From contig VJWM01000287.1 in NCBI GenBank assembly GCA_010909165.1, positions 1-64,000 on the forward strand: a stretch of DNA of 64,000 nucleotides. Direction: 5' to 3'. Below are positions 1-9,629 of the stretch, piece after piece. This DNA is from Anthoceros angustus (taxonomy: Eukaryota; Streptophyta; Anthocerotopsida; Anthocerotales; Anthocerotaceae). The notes below the pieces were generated by a model, which saw nothing but the letters and a program-made list of their open reading frames with translations, did not search any database and was not told the origin of the DNA. Position 1 is the first letter of the stretch, and each line of letters begins with the position of its first letter. A program made the translations under genes and the position numbers.

Positions 1-29
1 ACGGCCACGACAAGGTTACGGTCGACCGC

Positions 30-270
30 GCATGCCCGTCCTCCACTCGGTCGTCCCACGTGCGTCGTCAGTCGCCCAACTTCTAAGTTACTTTCTGGCG
101 TACTTATCACCTTTGGTCACGGAGTGGGTCCGGACTTATTCCGTTCTTATGCGCGCCGCCATCGAGGCCTAGGTACGTTCCCCACTCCGGAGTCGAGTAT
201 ACTCCGAGTGCCGTCCGGAGTGCTAACCGTGCTTATTTCCCCTTTTTGCTCATTTTATTACTCCTACAAA
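30..270. repeat. Dispersed repeat, copy 1 (partner at 35783-36040)
   Basis: This stretch matches 35783-36040 in the same orientation. Shared landmarks in the same order are the GCATGCCCG start, a TTACTTTCxTGGCGTACTTATC block, a GGTCGGACTTAT-type block, CGAGTATACxCCGAG, and CCGTGCTTATT followed by a pyrimidine-rich end. It carries no convincing coding frame. Both copies sit at the edge of retroelement material, so it is probably an LTR or untranslated piece of one family. The family is not named. Confidence 0.7.
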
Positions 271-299
271 AACAAAACCCTACCTAATTTCTCACCCCT

Positions 300-520
300 G
301 TGGAAGTCCGTAGTCCACAGGCCCGCCTGGATCATCCGATTAGGGCGCCCGTATGTCGGGGCTAGGGACCGCCCGGCGGGCGGAACGGGGCAATCCCATC
401 CCACCACCGGCTTACTCGTATGCGGCCTCATCCGACGATCGTGTCGGTCCTTTCGTTGAGCTTCTCTTGACTGGCTCACGGCGATAGTGCCGTGGCATCA
501 TCCCTACGGGACTATGACAT
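300..520 (+). repeat. LTR-like fragment
   Basis: The block around 405-520 (GAGCTTCTCTT, GGCTCACGGCGATAG, GTGGCATCATCCC) resembles 18720-18840 and 8390-8490. The block at 310-400 with GGATCATCCGATT resembles 30635-30720 and the reverse complement of 32420-32465. It is therefore a mosaic of sequences that elsewhere lie inside long terminal repeats. Its orientation is plus while the adjoining pol gene is on the minus strand, so it may belong to a different insertion from the pol remnant beside it. Confidence 0.5.
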
Positions 521-654
521 TGCTCTTCACGTTCTTGAACTTTTAAATGTCGGAACATATCGGCGAGTCTCCCAAATCTCGGTGGTTCTTCTCCATGGTC
601 ACTCTCCCGGTGACGGTACTCCTTGATGCTTCTTCCATGCAACTCTCTGTCGAA

Positions 655-830
655 TAGCGGTGGTGGAAGATTAGCTGTCGGCTTTGAAACTCCTGCGTTT
701 CTTTGGCTTGTGTAGCTCCCATCCTCCCTTCTTCTTCTACGAGCTCTTGGGAGGTTGCATCCGACTACGCCATTCTTGGAACTCTGGCGGTTTGTCTCAC
801 TTCTGCATCTGAGTCGGTTCGTCTAAAATT
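655..830 (-). repeat. 3' end of gypsy internal region, repeated in inverse at 31480-31620
   Basis: Read on the minus strand, this stretch follows the integrase C-terminal region directly. It matches the plus strand of 31480-31620: both have TTTTAGACGAACC, then CAGAGTTCCAA, GATGCAACCTCCCAAGAGCTCGT, and GCAGGAGTTTCAAA in that order. That makes it the 3' tail of the internal region of one retroelement family. It also shows that the fragments at 31.5 kb and here derive from related elements in opposite orientation. Confidence 0.7.
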
Positions 831-849
831 GCTTGGGTTGGGGCACCAC

Positions 850-1780
850 AAACCTCTTTAGCAAGGAAGAACGTGGGCTCTTGCGGATCATAGTGGCATG
901 TCAGTATATGCTGGTGAAATTTCCTTGTGACACAAAACGGGCCCACATACCTTTAGGACAGCTTGGCTTTGCCCTCTTGCAGCTTAGAATACCTGTTTGG
1001 CCGCACTCTTAACCATACCCAGTCGCCGACTTCATGTTGCTCATCTCGCCATTTTTTGTTTGCATGTGTCGACCTCTGCTGGTTGATGGCTCTCATTCGT
1101 TGGACAGCGTCTGCAAGGGTTTCTCGCATTTCTTCGCTAAGCTCGATTAAAACACGGAACTCCACGGCCAAAGTCCGGTGTGGAATGTTGCGGTGAGTCA
1201 TCTTGAAAGGAGAGTATCCGTTCTGATGTCTTCTTTGAGTTTGTGAATTCCACCGATGGTAGCATGTCTTCCTAGCTTCCTTGCTTGTATCGTGATGGGG
1301 CCTAAGCAAATCTTCCATTGTTTGATTCATCTTCTCACTTGCTCCATCGATGCATGCATGATATGCGTGCTCATCCCCCTTGATTCAGTGTCTTGCGAGC
1401 GGAGACGAACTTCGGAAGTGAACTTGAATCTCATATGATCTCTTGGGGCACTCCATGCTGACCACCTCTTTGATGAAGATTGGGCGCTGTTTGGCTTTGA
1501 TGCTTCCCTTCACGGAATAAAATGAGCTAGCTTGGTGACCCTATCGATGCACAGAGATGGCATCATGTCCCTTCTGGTCTTGGGCAGCGGTGACAAAGTC
1601 GCTAGCCATGCTTTGCCATTTCATCTCTGGAACTTGGAGTGGCATGATCGCAGACCAGCAGGTGGCTTGCGTTCGAACTCTGTGACATGGTAGGCACTCC
1701 TTCACATGTGCTTGACACATTACATCCTCATTTGTTTCCACCACACATCTTTGTTTGTGATAAGACTTATCTATTCCCAT
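850..1780 (-). pseudogene. Ty3/gypsy integrase remnant
   Basis: Two minus-strand frames together give integrase pieces. At 1541-1780 there are an HHCC-like zinc-binding stretch (a C-LPCHRVRT-type motif) and the start of the core, W-SMASDFVTA followed by GHDAISV. At 953-1330 there is the C-terminal part: NGYSPFKMTHR, the stretch ending AEEMRETLADAVQRM-like, then HEVGDWVWLRVRPNRYS. This order is that of plant gypsy integrases, whose product inserts element cDNA into chromosomes. The frame is broken between the pieces and the catalytic D-D-E core is not continuous. It lies downstream of RNase H and RT remnants on the same strand, which is the Ty3/gypsy order (RT, RH, INT). No active product is expected. 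Confidence 0.8.
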
Positions 1781-2070
1781 GTGTGGTGGGCGTCGTGCGC
1801 ATCATGCAAAAGAGCTGTTTGAGGTACCGCAGTTTGCGGTATGCACAACTTGCCTTTTACACAAGCACCCTTGGTGCACCTTGAACTTGTCGCCGAGTTG
1901 CGTGGGCCTACTAGTGATGAGGCCTTCTAGCTTTGTCAACATCACTTAGATACTCATCTTGCGGAGTGTTCTCGACGCTCTCCATGTGTCCACTCTACTT
2001 TCGGCATTACGTTGCATCTGCGCTGCTCCAGCACGCAATCAAATTGGCTTTGCGGCAATATATGAGATTG

Positions 2071-2448
2071 TCATGTGGAAGTGCGTGGCCCATCTCCTTT
2101 GTCGAGGTTGAGCAAGGCGCTTGTAAAAATGTGATTACAATTACACAACAAACTCACTCCCATGCGGTAATGTCTCCGGGCTTTTAATGCATACACCACT
2201 GCTAAGCTCCTTGTCGTGTGTGGTGTAGTTGAGCTCTGGCCCTTGCAATTTCTGGACAAATGATGCTCTTCCCTTCTTCTGCGGGCGCTCCTAATGCAAA
2301 GTCGAGCGTCTGTTCTCACGAATGGCTTCTTCATATGCGGCAATGTAAACATTGCGCAATTGCCTCTTTCAAGTTTACGATCTGCCTCTGCATCGTGACA
2401 TGAATTTTGCAAGCTTGCATGTCTCGGTCGAGGCAGCCGTCTTTGCAT
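2071..2448 (-). pseudogene. Retroelement RNase H remnant
   Basis: A minus-strand frame of about 125 codons shows KPFVRTDA, the first-aspartate motif of gypsy RNase H, then a stretch ending LAVVYALKARRHYRMG. The latter corresponds to the family motif in which acidic and aromatic residues precede A-L-x-x-W-R-H-Y-L-x-G. It also contains STSALLNLDKGDGPRTST-like residues at its end, partly in another frame. The domain degrades the RNA strand of RNA:DNA hybrids during reverse transcription. It sits between RT (2609-3061) and integrase (below 1780) on the same strand, as expected. Frame breaks and substitutions, such as R for W in the RRHY block, mark it as non-functional. Confidence 0.65.
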
Positions 2449-2608
2449 ATTGAGGTATGAAGGACTTCATTTGCACACATGCCGAGGCATCTACGTGAGA
2501 TTGGCGTGGCCAATCTGAATAGCTTGCACCTTCGAGTCAACTTCTACACCGGCGGATACTACGAAGCCGGATAATGCACCTTTGCTGAAGAATTCGCACT
2601 TCTTTCTT

Positions 2609-3061
2609 CTAGCAAACATGCTCTCTCAAAGTCACTAATGAGGTCTTTGTGGTCTGCATTGGCGAGTACACGAATATCGTCCACAAATACTTCCACGAAC
2701 TTGCCAGTGCGGCCTCAAAATCTTGGTCATCAAAGTTGTAAAGCTTGCAGGCGTTGGTCATACCAAAAGGCAAGACAAGGAGGCGATAGTGCCATCGTGT
2801 TACGAAGGCGGTTGAATTGTCCCGGCCTTGATGCGGATTTGATGGAACCCGCCTGCGGATCCACCTTGCTAAACACAGGCTCGGCAAGATTATCCAATAT
2901 TTCTTCGATCGCGGCATAAACCGATTCTTCACGTGGGCGTTCAACCCTCGGTAGTCTATGCACATGCGCACTTTGCCATTCACAGCGCCAGTCACCGAGC
3001 TGCGTATGGGGACACAGACTCCTCTATGAGGCCTTTCTTCAAAAGGTCGTCCCACTTGCAC
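2609..3061 (-). pseudogene. Ty3/gypsy reverse transcriptase remnant
   Basis: Minus-strand frames show the RT fingers and palm: GKVRMCIDYRGLNAHVKNRF, then DILDNLAEPVFSKVDPQAG in a second frame, then DNSTAFVTR and LLVLPFGMTNA. The catalytic box FVDDI is readable at about 2660-2700 in a third frame. In an intact plant gypsy RT these lie in one frame of roughly 180-200 residues. Here at least two shifts separate them, and two coincide with homopolymers one base short (a T run and a G run). That suggests either recent decay or consensus errors. The strand agrees with the protease above and RNase H below. Confidence 0.85.
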
Positions 3062-3639
3062 GATAAGTTCTCTGGTGGTGCTAGTCTATAGGGACGGGCC
3101 ACAGGGTTTTGGCTCGGATGAGATCTATTGCATGATCCACATCACGTCTTGGTGGCAATCCTTGTGTCTCCTCAAAACGTCTTTGAACGCTCCAAAATTT
3201 CCTTGACTCTTGGGGTTCCTCGTTCTCTCCTTTGATCATGGGTGGTTCGTACATCCTGCTTATGCGAGCTTGTAGGCTCTTGCTCTCGTTAGCTGAACAA
3301 GAAGGCGATACTCAACGTTCCGGCTTTGATGGCCTTCCTTGCGGTCTGGTGAAAAGAGCTTGATGCACGGGCGTTGGTGAGAGCCCTGACCGCCACCCTC
3401 TCTCCTTTCCAGCTCAACGTCATTTCATGCCTCTAATGATATTTCGGGTCAAGCCGCCATAGCCAATCCTGTCCTAACAAGACTTCATGATGCATCTAGG
3501 ACTTCGAGCCCCGACATCGTCTTCATACCCTTGAAAGGAGATGTCACTTGATTTCGTGCATGTTTACTCTTCGATGGCTCCATTGGCTAACTCATGTATT
3601 GTTCCATTTCCTTGCAAAACCACTTGACACTGCATCATC

Positions 3640-3990
3640 CCGCCCGCATAATCGTGTGTTGAGCCTCCATCAATGAGAAAGGACACCGGGTTCCGCCACC
3701 CAACATGCCATCAACTGGACTGGGTGCTTCGATGTTTGTAAGTCTCACCGCAGTCTTGGTTTTTTCCAGCCTTCCTCGGCAATACCATTCTTTACAACCA
3801 TCCGACTTGGGTTGCTCGATGTGTGCAGCTCATCACTTGATTCGGGCTGCACTTGTGCAAGCATTAACTTTGGCAACGATGCCCAAAGTTGCTCCATTAT
3901 TTCATGCCTCACCACCATACATGCCGCTGTAAGGGCAGCCTCTAGCCACACATGATTCGGCTCGACATATGAAGCAAAGCCTTTGGCCAT
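3640..3990 (-). pseudogene. Retroelement protease and zinc-knuckle remnant
   Basis: On the minus strand near 3660-3700 a frame reads FLIDGGSTHDYA, the position and shape of the retropepsin active site (usually D-S/T-G). Here the triad reads D-G-G-S. Upstream at 3935-3976 another frame gives C-x2-C-x4-C-x4-C in place of the usual C-x2-C-x4-H-x4-C zinc knuckle of gag. Read in the neighbouring frame, a histidine codon is present at that spot, so the change may be a frameshift. The piece lies between gag-like sequence and RT, as in Ty3/gypsy polyproteins. It would have matured the polyprotein; it is clearly broken. Confidence 0.55.
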
Positions 3991-4249
3991 GAATTTTTTT
4001 CTCCATCACTGGGTCAATTCAATCGGTATTTTAATTCTCCTTGCTTACCATTTGTGCGACCGGCCTTGCGGAATTCAAATTGGCTTCATGTGCCTGGAGA
4101 GCCCCTGGGTGTGATAGACTACCAGAGCCGTGAGTAATTGCCGCTTGGTTGTGGCGTCAAGATGAAACACCAGGCTGTGGCCTTCACACGAGGTGTTCGG
4201 ATGTCCATGGGCTGCATGCTCTCCATGTTTTACAACAATACATGTAGCT

Positions 4250-4500
4250 TATCTTTGATCGCATCGCGCAAGACTTTGCCAATTTGCTTCTTGCCCTGAG
4301 ATCGTGCGCTTAAATTGCTTCCATGAATGCAAGGTGAAAGTCTTCCAGTGCTCTGCAGCTTCCAACGCTGCATCGTGAGTGCCAACCGATGTCATGATTT
4401 TGGCGGCTTGTTTTGCTTTTTTTTGCCAGCATCGTTAAGAGGATAGGAGGAGTTAGCCAATAAGGCCATTTTCGCCGATTGCACTTACAAGCAAGCCCTA
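4250..4500 (-). pseudogene. Probable gypsy gag remnant
   Basis: Minus-strand frames over this stretch give a hydrophilic peptide rich in W, K, E and Q (a HWKTFTLHSWKQFK-like segment). It is placed between the tandem array at 4515-4690 and the protease remnant. Its position and composition fit the capsid-like gag region of the same element, but no diagnostic motif is visible. The assignment rests on gene order. Confidence 0.35.
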
Positions 4501-4514
4501 GACCCTTGGTCCGC

Positions 4515-4690
4515 TGAGGACGGGAGTGGTCCCGGCGAGGTCCGATGGAGTGGTCCGCCTCGAGGTCCGACGAGTGGTCCGCCCGGCGAGGTCCACGGAG
4601 GGTCCGTCCGGCGAGGTCCGATGGAGTGGTCCGCCCTGAGAGGTCCGGTGGAGGGTCCGGCCCGGCGGTCCGACCGAGTGGTCTGCCGTG
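4515..4690. repeat. GGTCCG-rich tandem array
   Basis: About five imperfect copies of a unit near 30 bp built on GAGGTCCGATGGAGTGGTCC and CGGCGAGGTCC follow each other. The same GGTCCGGA vocabulary recurs at 30205-30480, and as its reverse complement at 32615-32765. The array interrupts what would be gag coding sequence on the minus strand. Confidence 0.75.
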
Positions 4691-4699
4691 TGGTTTAGT

Positions 4700-5085
4700 T
4701 TGGTGGCATCGCCTGCATGGACTCATCAAGCGGGAAGCAATGGTGCAAGAAGTCCGGCCAGTTGATGAGCTACGTCCCCGGGTTACTAATACCCTGTGGT
4801 TAGGGTACATACATAGTGTGGTTAGGATACATAGGCGGGTTAGGTTAGTATGGGAGTATATAGAAGGCTCAAGGCCCAAGACGGCATTATCCCGTACCAT
4901 CTTCGCGCCCGTGTGCTCTGCCTTCGTGCTCGAGAGCGAGTGAGTTCTCGGCCACCCGTGCAGTGATTAATTGGTGGTAGAGGATGTTTAGAGCTCGTGA
5001 CGCTCCGCCAACACGCTTGATGGGTGCGCACCGGGACGGACTCGAGCTCGTGGAGGTGCTCATGGGTGAATTCTCAAAAGTAGAC
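4700..5085. other. Retroelement-derived sequence without recognisable gene
   Basis: No coding motif is visible. The stretch has GGTTAG-type steps (4795-4850) and a GTATATAGAAGG sequence near 4856 that could be an old TATA box. Similar GTTAG-rich text occurs in the LTR-like copies at 8121-8470 and 18480-18800, so it may be another LTR scrap. This is only suggested by composition. Confidence 0.3.
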
Positions 5086-5087
5086 TA

Positions 5088-5370
5088 ACCTTGAGGCCGG
5101 AACGGAGGTCGTGGAGTTGCAGTCATAAGTCACTTTTCTACGTAACGGAAGCGGTCGGAGGGATTAGGAGGCGCTTGGGGGTGACTCATTGGAAGCCATC
5201 CTTGAGGCTGAACGGAGGTCGGAGTTGCAGGCCGTGAAGCCACTTCTGACGTAACGTGAAGCGGTCGGAGGGATTAGGAGGCGCTTGGGGGTGACCAGGA
5301 AGCTATCCTGAGGTCGCTGGAACGGAGGTGGGCAGTAAAGCTTCGCAGTAACGGAAGGTACCGGAAGGGG
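5088..5370. repeat. Tandem repeat, unit about 100-110 bp, 2.6 copies
   Basis: The unit runs from CCTTGAGGCxGxAACGGAGGTC through GTCACTTxTxACGTAACG to GAAGCGGTCGGAGGGATTAGG and GGCGCTTGGGGGTGAC. Copies start at about 5088, 5190 and 5300; the last is truncated and diverged. The GGATTAGGAGGCGCTTGGGG block is identical in the first two copies. Confidence 0.85.
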
Positions 5371-5639
5371 CAAAAGGCCTCGGTGTGAATACATCGGCGT
5401 GTTGGTGTTGTGACTACCACCGGTGATGGATAAGAGAGGAGGGCGGCTATGGCGGGGAGGTGAGCTGTGGGGACAGGAGCCGGGCGGAGAGATCGATGGA
5501 GGAACGCTAAACCTGCCCGTGGTAATCGAGAAACCCGTGGGTTTGTGGGAAGGTCCGCGGTCCGTCCGACGAGTGGAGGGCACAATTAGGGTTGTGGAGC
5601 CGCCGGACCCAACATGATGAAGTCCGTCTCAGGAGTGTC

Positions 5640-5760
5640 AGAGAGCTTGTGCATTAAGCACGACCATTCCCCGTGGAACGAACTCCTTACTACAACGACA
5701 CGGGATTGCGGCGCGCTACCGCCATCGGCCAAAGTCGCGCCACACGCTATGTCGACCAAC
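5640..5760 (+). repeat. Dispersed retroelement block (matches 31380-31470)
   Basis: It shares CTCCTTACTACAACGACAC, then a G/C-rich step, then AAGTCGCGCCACA with 31380-31470, and in inverse with 31650-31740. In the latter two places it lies at the inner end of LTR-like arms. Here it lies beside gag remnants on the minus strand, which suggests a nested or rearranged insertion. Confidence 0.6.
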
Positions 5761-5789
5761 ACCTTTCTTTGTGATCCTTGGCAAAAGGT

Positions 5790-6430
5790 CCGCAGCATTT
5801 CTGGACTTCATGACATCCCAAGATTGGATGGTAGGCTTGTCTCTTTTGTCGCCTTCGTCCCACCACGCCCGCCAAGTGAGTGTAATGGGCTGCAAATCAA
5901 CCTTCTCCTTTTCTCGTCATACTCATCGCTCAAGTAGGTCGAGAATGCATGTGCCTCCTGCACTTGCCTGGGCCGCGGTCCCGATGACCAAAACTTCAAA
6001 CTTGGCACACTTCCTCAAGTCGCTGCCTCGGATGGCTCAGTCCCTCATCGTGCAAGCTTTCCTTGACTAGCCTGCCACCGCTTGAGTCTCGAGCTCTATG
6101 CCTTGCTACTTGCAATCTCCTTGCAATTTCGCCATTTTGGGATCCTCCCGCCTTCTTGTGCTGCACTTGAACTCAAATGCTTAAGAGCCACGCCGACGCG
6201 ATCGTGGCCAGCAGCCGAGCAGATATGTATGTGCAGCTGGGTGCACATCGGGGCTCATCATTTCCTCTATGATCGTGGTTGACCTGCAAGGCTGCTTCGT
6301 CGATGGCCTCTTGTCCCGAGGTTGGCCTTTGAAGCACTTGAGCAAGCATGTCTCTCTGCTTGTTCTCGCTCGCATTTTGTGCAAGCAACTCGCTACCTCT
6401 CATGCTGCATTTTTGTTCCTCCAATGTGCT
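5790..6430 (-). pseudogene. Probable retroelement gag remnant, N-terminal part
   Basis: Minus-strand frames show a polar helical stretch at 6173-6424 (SELLAQNASENKQRDMLAQ, coiled-coil-like) and at 5808-6008 a segment with QVQEAHAFSTYLSDEYDEKR. Both kinds of sequence are common in plant gypsy gag. They lie upstream, in transcription order, of protease and RT, so the element reads from about 6.9 kb down to 0.8 kb on the minus strand. The frames are interrupted several times and no start codon can be chosen. Confidence 0.4.
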
Positions 6431-7440
6431 GGTGGATTTGTTGAGCGCCTATGCGGGTTCAACCCCACCGCAACATGATCTCCCGTATGTTCTCGATCCG
6501 GACGCTGCCCCTCATGACCGCCCAGCAAGCTCTAACTCTGTCACTGTGTGTGTCCGTGATGTGTTGCCCCTCCGGCATTGAAACTCCGCCCGCCTCGGCT
6601 CGCCAGTGTGTGATTCTTTTCTGGCTGCCCCGGTTTCTTTTGACTCCACCCTTGCGCTAGGCTCCTCGTGTCTTCACGCCCGACCACGCCTGGCCTGAAT
6701 TGAGCCGGATCAGCCTTTCTTCCACTTCGCCATGGATCTAGTCCGCCACGCAGCCTTGATGAGATAGTATCACCGTCCATGTTTTTGGCGCTTGAAATTG
6801 AACTCCGACTTTGTTCCTCCTGCCAACCGCAATGTTTGTCTTTGGCACAACACGTGATTCCCACCACTTGCACGGCATTTGGTGTTCACGCGCTATTCCG
6901 ATTGACTAGTCCAAGCGCACATGCCGATCACTTCAAGGCAAGTGACTAGCCTTGCTTAGTATGAAAACTCATCGCTCCTCACCGCAAGCCTTTTTCGTGT
7001 GGGCCTGCAGGATCCGCCGAGGAATGGTCGATCTCTTGAAATCAGCCGAGCGGATTAGAACAAAGCGCGCCGTGGATTGGAATCGATCCTTTTGGTGAGT
7101 CTTATGGGATGGCTACGTAATCCGCCTACCGAGGCTCAAGCTCAATAAATCAGCCCGTTCGGCCGACATTGCGGCTCTAGGAAGCCCCGATGCCGCCATA
7201 AGGCTTGTAGCAACATACCATGCCTTTTGTTGTGAGAGCTAGCAACTGGGAACCTTGATAATCAAGCAACGTGGATTCGCTGATGATTCTTTACAGTGAT
7301 TCGACTCTCCACAATTAGTCCAAGATCCGCTGACCAGTGCAGATGCGATGAGAACGTTTCTTCCAGTGAGCACACTTTTCACTTCGCTCGAGATTGTCAA
7401 TCTCGCAACTATGCACCAAGAAACACAAGAACTCGGCCAA
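6430..7440. other. Retroelement 5' leader region, no gene seen
   Basis: No frame with a recognisable domain is present on either strand. A minus-strand open stretch at 6541-6873 is low in recognisable motifs. By position this would be the 5' untranslated leader of the minus-strand gypsy element. Confidence 0.35.
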
Positions 7441-7441
7441 A

Positions 7442-7760
7442 TGCCTCAAGGCTGCCTTGGGTCCAAGACCACGATCGCAAGGTGACAAGAGCTCACATCA
7501 AAATGCTCTCTTGCATCGCCTTTGGGTCCAAGACCTCACGATCGCAAGGTGACAAGAGCTCAAGTATCAAAATGCCTCTATTGTCTTGGGTCCAAGACCT
7601 CACGATCGCAAGGTGTGAGCTGAAGACATCAAAATGCCTCTTGCATTGTCTTGGGTCCAAGACCTCCACATTGCAGGTGATAAGAGCTCAAGCATCAAAA
7701 TGCCTCTTGCATCGTCTTGGGTCCAAGACTCACGCAAGGTGACAAGTCTCCTTGAGCTCA
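7442..7760. repeat. 67-bp tandem repeat, about five copies
   Basis: Units begin with AAAATGCCTCTTGCATCGTC at about 7500, 7568, 7630 and 7697, with a degenerate one before 7500. Each continues TTGGGTCCAAGACCTCACG, ATCGCAAGGTGACAAGAGCTCAAG. Several copies carry short internal deletions. It lies upstream of gag of the minus-strand gypsy element, a place where LTR retroelements often carry tandem arrays. Confidence 0.9.
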
Positions 7761-7800
7761 AATCCTCTCGGCCTTGGCGCACTTGCGCTTTCTCATCCTT

Positions 7801-8058
7801 CTACAAGCGCACTAGCACACATTTTTGCACCATGATGGGAGCGTTTGCCAGCCTGAACGGCATTGCTCCGTTCAGCTCTACATTCTTGATCCTTCTTGCT
7901 CCACTAAAGCTGTTTCGCTTCTTGCCTTCTTTTTCCTTGCACCTTCCCAGCGCGCTCCCCATCTTCCCCGAATGACCACGCTCCCGCTCCAGTGATCGCT
8001 CCTCCCTCCTGGACCGTCCGTCATGAGCCTTTGTACCAGCAGGCACAAATCCAATCAA
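7801..8058 (-). pseudogene. Second reverse-transcriptase scrap
   Basis: A minus-strand frame ends with MPFRLANAPIMVQKC, which corresponds to the well-conserved MPFGLxNAPxxFQ block of gypsy reverse transcriptases. It cannot belong to the RT at 2609-3061, which has its own copy of this block (LPFGMTNA). It is therefore a fragment of a different retroelement nested here. The rest of the frame is charged and unrecognised. The Gly-to-Arg and Phe-to-Val changes show decay. Confidence 0.55.
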
Positions 8059-8120
8059 AGATCTGGCAATTTGTTGGAGTCATGTCTCCTCGTCGGCCGG
8101 CCTCGATACCAGAGATGTAG

Positions 8121-8470
8121 ACATCTCACGAGCTTGGGGGTCCAACCACAGTGAAGTGAAGACTGCGTGAATCGAGAGTCGATTATGGGAGCACTGGTTC
8201 TTGTACCCCAGCGTCCGGGTTCGCGTTTCTTTACGAGCTAACTTAACTCTTGGATGGGTTAGTGACTGGGGGTTAGCTTAATCCCCGCCCTAACCTCTAG
8301 TTCTAACCTTGTTTCCTTTGTCTAGCTCTGGCGGCTATGTCCTAGGCATGCCCTCTGGCGTGCTCTGCTGCGGCCATTACTAAATATACCGGCCTCATCA
8401 CGGGCGTTGATCGGTGTCCGATTCCTTCTCGATTCGAGCTTCTCTTATTTCGGCTGGCTCCGCGGCGATA
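8121..8470 (+). repeat. LTR-like repeat, copy 1 (partner 18480-18800)
   Basis: It matches 18480-18800 along its length: ACATCTCACGAGCTTGGGGG, TCCAACCACAGTGAAG, CGATTATGGGAGCAC, GAGCTAACTTAACTC, GGATGGGTTAGTGACT, CCTAACCTCTAGTTCTAACC and TTGTTTCCTTTGTCTAGCTC. The differences are mostly small indels at C/G-rich positions. It is non-coding. Its edges toward the cassette sequence at 8505 and toward 8100 suggest a solo or truncated LTR, but no clear target-site duplication was found. Confidence 0.75.
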
Positions 8471-8504
8471 TTTGGCGTGGCAAATATCATCTGCCATCTA
8501 ACTA

Positions 8505-8984
8505 CTATATATAGATGTTTGATATATACATGATGTAATTATGTTCACCACCAAAAGATGAGCAAGAGCGAATTTCTATAAACACTATGTATGGATGTTT
8601 GTAATAATTATAGTATGTACTAAGAAAAGACAAGCTAATTTGGTAAGTTATCTCTAGGTTGTGTATCATGGGTCCTATAAAAGGGGTCACTATCATGAGC
8701 CTTACAAGTGGTTGGTTGAGTCGCCATCCTCCACCTCTTTAAGTTGTGGTAAAAGGAGTTAAGCTTCCCGGAGTCATCAATTGCCCCTACAATGTCGAAT
8801 GCGTGAAGAGTAAACGGCCTACAAACAATAGAGGAAGAGGAGGAATAGCTGCTATTTTTACCACAATCCTCAAGGTCTCTCTTGGTTGTCCTCTCTTGGA
8901 TGGGCTTTTCCATCAATTTTTCTCCCAATAAAAACTTTTTCTTCTTTGAGTTTCGTGATCGAGAATACTACCAATGCCATCTAC
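8505..8984 (+). repeat. RING cassette, copy i: promoter part and a short transcribed-looking unit without RING
   Basis: The left 230 bases match 8985-9210, and less well 18190-18390. Inside are TATAAAA at 8676-8682 and, 26 bases on, TTACAAGTGGTTGGTTGAGT at 8702-8721. Downstream the sequence departs from the RING copies and reaches an AATAAA signal at 8929-8934, giving a possible transcript of about 230 nt with no convincing protein. The end (CTTTGAGTTTCGTGATCGAG, 8944-8963) recurs near 18433. The copy has promoter and poly(A)-like signals but no RING frame, so it is probably a truncated member of the family. Confidence 0.6.
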
Positions 8985-9150
8985 CTCCAACTACTATATA
9001 TGGATGTTTGATGTAATTTTGTTCACCACCAAAAATAAGTAAGAACAAACTTCTACATACTATGAATGGATGTTTGTAATAATTATAGTATCTACTACAA
9101 AAACAACAAGCTAACTTGGCATATTATATCCGGTGGTGTATCAAGGGTTG

Positions 9151-9196
9151 TATAAATAGGAGCTATCATCTGGGCCTTACAAGTGGTTGGTTGAGT
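9151..9196 (+). promoter_or_regulatory. TATA box and conserved start-site block, cassette copy ii
   Basis: TATAAATA at 9151-9158 is followed, 26 bases from its first base, by TTACAAGTGGTTGGTTGAGT at 9177-9196. The identical spacing and block occur in copy i (8676/8702). Versions with 31-base spacing precede the two minus-strand RING copies. Plant transcription usually starts about 25-35 bases after a TATA box, so the block should overlap the start site. The RING-derived frame begins at 9366. Confidence 0.6.
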
Positions 9197-9365
9197 CCTT
9201 ATCCTCGGGTGGAACAAGTGAGGAACGTTGAGCATTTGAGTTGCTTGGGATATTGACAAAAACCGCAAGCGTCGGTTGAACATAAATATTTGAGAGAAAT
9301 AAAGAAATATATTTGAAAAAATAAAATATATTATAAAGACATAAGTTAAAAGGCTTTAAATCACA

Positions 9366-9626
9366 ATGGACATGCCAACTAGTATGAGGGAAATAATATT
9401 TGATGCTGCTAAATATGTTGTAAGCGACGATCAACAAGTGCGATGGATGAAACAATTTGTTGTAGCATTTGTCTTGACGATATTAAAAAGACAAGAGATC
9501 ATCAAGATTAATGCATGTGGTCATATTTTCCACTACGAACCATGTTTTATGCCATGGTTGAAAATGAATCTTACATGTCCCAATTGTAGGGTAGAATTCT
9601 TTATTCTAGTTATGAACAAACAATAG
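9366..9626 (+). pseudogene. RING-H2 mini-protein, copy ii (frameshifted)
   Basis: The open frame of 86 codons keeps the second half of the finger: NACGHIFHYEPCFMPW and TCPNC. The first Cys pair, C-C-S-I-C-L-D-D-I, is present in the DNA but in another frame. Compared with the intact copy at 20893-21159, two bases are missing in the A-rich stretch before the ATCATCAAG codons, and the region before the finger is also shifted. RING-H2 fingers bind two zinc ions and recruit E2 ubiquitin-conjugating enzymes. This copy could not fold a full finger as read. The leader from the start-site block is about 190 nt. Confidence 0.75.
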
Positions 9627-9629
9627 AAC

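Noticed and set aside
1-8500. A single intact LTR retrotransposon from 1 to 8500
   Set aside because: The LTR-like pieces at its two sides are of mixed type and orientation relative to pol, and no matching pair with target duplication could be found.
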